Assembly: GCA_026419655.1 (NCBI GenBank)
Contig: JANZZA010000652.1
Location: 1-6,556 of the forward strand
DNA: 6,556 nucleotides
Reading direction: 5' to 3'
Origin: Armatimonadota bacterium
GTDB lineage: Bacteria; Armatimonadota; Zipacnadia; Zipacnadales; FEN-943
Shown here: positions 4,889 through 6,556 of the stretch, piece after piece
Layout of the letters: each line of letters starts with the position of its first letter
Numbering within the stretch: the first letter of the stretch is position 1
Position numbers and translations under genes: made by a program
The notes under the pieces: model-generated
What the model was told of the DNA's origin: nothing
Database searches by the model: none
What the model saw: the letters and a program-made list of their open reading frames with translations, nothing else

Positions 4889-6556
4889 GCCTGTGGGCAA
4901 GGACAGGGAAGGTTTCGGGCTAAGGGCGGACACTGGCAGCGGCGGACTGGCGGTGCGGGTCTTTGCCGTGAGCCTTTGCTTGACATGGAGCACTTTCTTA
5001 GGTCTGGGACCAGCCATAGCGCAAACCGTGGGATCCATCGTATCGTGCTCTGGCACCGTCGAGGTGAAGACCTCGGCTGGTGGCTGGGCTCTGGTGAAAC
5101 AGACCCCGGCGATCCTCTTTCCTGGCGAAGTCGTCCGCACAGGGGCGGATGGATGGTGCTTGGTCGTCGTAAATGGAACACAGATCAGGCTTTACCCAAA
5201 CAGCGTGGTGCGATTGCCGGAAGTGGGCAGTCGCCGGGGGCTGTGGGGGAAGTTGCGGGTGCTACTGGGCAAGATAAGTGTGTGGCTTCTGGGAGACCGA
5301 AAAGTTGAGGTCGTCACTCCTGCCGCCAAAGCCGCAGCCAGTGGAACGAGGTTCCAGGTCGAGGTGGACCAGGATGGACGGACCATAGTGACGGTGGCGG
5401 AGAGGAACGTGGAGGTGTCTAACGAGATAGCCGCTGTGCAGGTCGGTGCTAACCAGCAGACGGTGGTCGTTCCGGGGCAGGCGCCTAGCCCGCCGATTGC
5501 CGTGGATGCCTCCCAACTTCTCATCTGGGAGGCGGAACTTCCGGGACTGCCGCTGAAACCTGATGTCCGACTCGCGCCTGAGGTTCCGGTGCCGCTGCTT
5601 GACCGGGCGCGCGAAGCAGCCGACGCAGCCAGGGCAGCTCCACAAGACTTAACTGCTCAGCTTTTCGCAGCGGCTCTAGCTCACGACGCCGGCAACCTGA
5701 CAGAGGCGGAGGAGTTTTCGCGCCGTGCGGTTGACCTCAGCCCCGATTCCCCCCAGGCCCATGCGTTTCTGGCCGTCGCTTTGCTGAGCGCCGGGCGGGC
5801 AGCCGAAGCAGCCGCCGCGGCCACCGATATACCAGCCGGCGCATGGCGTGACCTGGCTACAGGTCTGGTCAGGCTTGCGACAGGCGATGCACAGGCTGCT
5901 CTTGCTGCCCTGGCTGCTGCTGCCGAGGAGATACCGGAGGCCCATCTACACGCCGCGGTGGCTGCTTCCCGCCTTGGGCGCGCAGAGGCAGCACGACAAC
6001 ACGCTGCCGCGGCACCAGCCGACTACCGCGTACTGGCACTGCGTTCCTTTCTGGCCCTCGCGGCGGGCGACCTTGAGGGTGCTGCGGCAGCGGCGGCGGA
6101 CGCCCTGGCGGCTAACGAAGGCAGCGCCGCTGTGCAGGAAGCAGCGGCAGCCGTGGCAATGTTTCAGGGGCGGTTGGAAGAGGCACGCGCTCACGTGGCC
6201 CGCGCCCTGCAAGACAACCCGGCATCTGCGTCTGCGCTGGCTATCGCCGCCGACTTGGCCGCTCTGTCGGACGACCTCGACACAGCTCAAGACCTGGCGG
6301 CGCGCGCCGTCGCCCTGGACCCAGATTTTGGGCCAGCCTGGCGCAGCCTGGGGACTGTGTACAATGCTCTCGGTGCTTATCCTCAGGCGGCCCGAGCTTT
6401 GGAGCGTGCTGTCCACCTCCAGCCGGCAATGCTGTCGGCCTACTCTACCCTAGCAGTCGTCTACTCCAAACAAGGCAAGATCGGTCAGGCTTTGAGCCAG
6501 TTCCAGACTGCTTTCGCCCTCGGGTCAGACAGCGTGCAAATGGAGAACGATTATGG
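4881..6556 (+). CDS. Exported FecR-domain protein with TPR repeats (3' partial)
   Basis: The frame from ATG 4881 is open for 558 codons and leaves the window without a stop. Residues 23-47 form a Sec-type signal peptide after Arg26, with a predicted cut after Ala-Ile-Ala47. Residues about 51-205 match the FecR fold: SGTVEV at the start, PGEVVRTGADG, the NGTQIRLYPNS turn, a hydrophobic VLLGKISVWL strand, TPAAKAAASGTRF (Gly155-Thr156), and a closing beta region before a Pro-rich linker. Residues about 254-558 are Ala-rich TPR-like helical hairpins; early ones are degenerate, while 484-517 and 518-551 are nearly canonical. Lacking a FecR-type N-terminal membrane helix beyond the signal peptide, it is probably periplasmic or surface-exposed and acts as a scaffold or sensor partner. 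Overlap with the CHASE2 kinase gene suggests that it works with that kinase, which is inference. An outer-membrane or enzymatic C-terminal domain could lie past the edge. Confidence 0.9.
   Translation, partial: MNRPVGKDREGFGLRADTGSGGLAVRVFAVSLCLTWSTFLGLGPAIAQTVGSIVSCSGTVEVKTSAGGWALVKQTPAILFPGEVVRTGADGWCLVVVNGTQIRLYPNSVVRLPEVGSRRGLWGKLRVLLGKISVWLLGDRKVEVVTPAAKAAASGTRFQVEVDQDGRTIVTVAERNVEVSNEIAAVQVGANQQTVVVPGQAPSPPIAVDASQLLIWEAELPGLPLKPDVRLAPEVPVPLLDRAREAADAARAAPQDLTAQLFAAALAHDAGNLTEAEEFSRRAVDLSPDSPQAHAFLAVALLSAGRAAEAAAAATDIPAGAWRDLATGLVRLATGDAQAALAALAAAAEEIPEAHLHAAVAASRLGRAEAARQHAAAAPADYRVLALRSFLALAAGDLEGAAAAAADALAANEGSAAVQEAAAAVAMFQGRLEEARAHVARALQDNPASASALAIAADLAALSDDLDTAQDLAARAVALDPDFGPAWRSLGTVYNALGAYPQAARALERAVHLQPAMLSAYSTLAVVYSKQGKIGQALSQFQTAFALGSDSVQMENDY

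Noticed and set aside
4463..5140. 225-codon open frame on the - strand
   Set aside because: It spans the kinase C-terminus, with its conserved ATPase boxes, and the FecR start; both sense genes have strong domain evidence.
5848..6453. 201-codon open frame on the + strand
   Set aside because: It is an offset frame over the TPR region, rich in Arg, Trp and Pro; the FecR-TPR frame explains the same bases with real TPR motifs.

Overview
The window reads as GC-rich bacterial DNA with all supported genes on the + strand. The gene types are a large secreted-looking beta-sandwich protein, a CHASE2 histidine kinase, and a FecR-TPR protein with a Sec-type signal peptide. They suggest a Gram-negative-type (diderm) bacterium with a large genome, of the Planctomycetes, Armatimonadota or related uncultured kind. 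That lineage guess is inference from protein style; no marker gene is present.

Layout: (1) Positions 1-2200 hold the 3' part of a large gene whose start lies upstream of the window. Its C-terminal ~620 residues are two copies of a two-domain module: a carbohydrate-binding-like jelly roll followed by a small beta-sandwich. (2) Positions 2201-2938 are a 738-base gap. Its left half has no convincing gene. Its centre (2526-2739) has three similar repeats plus one decayed copy. The first three start exactly 61 bases apart, each has a CCCC/GGGG hairpin core, and the spacers are unrelated 35-mers; this looks like a small, degenerate CRISPR-like array without cas genes. Its right half is less GC-rich, carries a perfect 7-bp inverted repeat and a weak promoter-like site, and probably contains the control region of the next operon. 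(3) Positions 2939-4888 encode a complete membrane histidine kinase with an extracytoplasmic CHASE2 sensor. (4) Positions 4881-6556 encode an exported FecR-domain/TPR protein. It overlaps the kinase gene by 8 bases, has its own strong ribosome binding site, and runs open off the right edge.

Genes 3 and 4 form a translationally coupled operon. The simplest model is a signalling pair: the exported FecR-TPR protein works outside the cytoplasmic membrane, next to the CHASE2 sensor, and the kinase passes the signal to a response regulator not seen here. The kinase H-box lacks both the usual Pro and the Thr/Asn of the HisKA phosphatase motif, which may mean kinase-biased signalling. The link between the two proteins is inferred from gene arrangement and domain topology, not shown directly.
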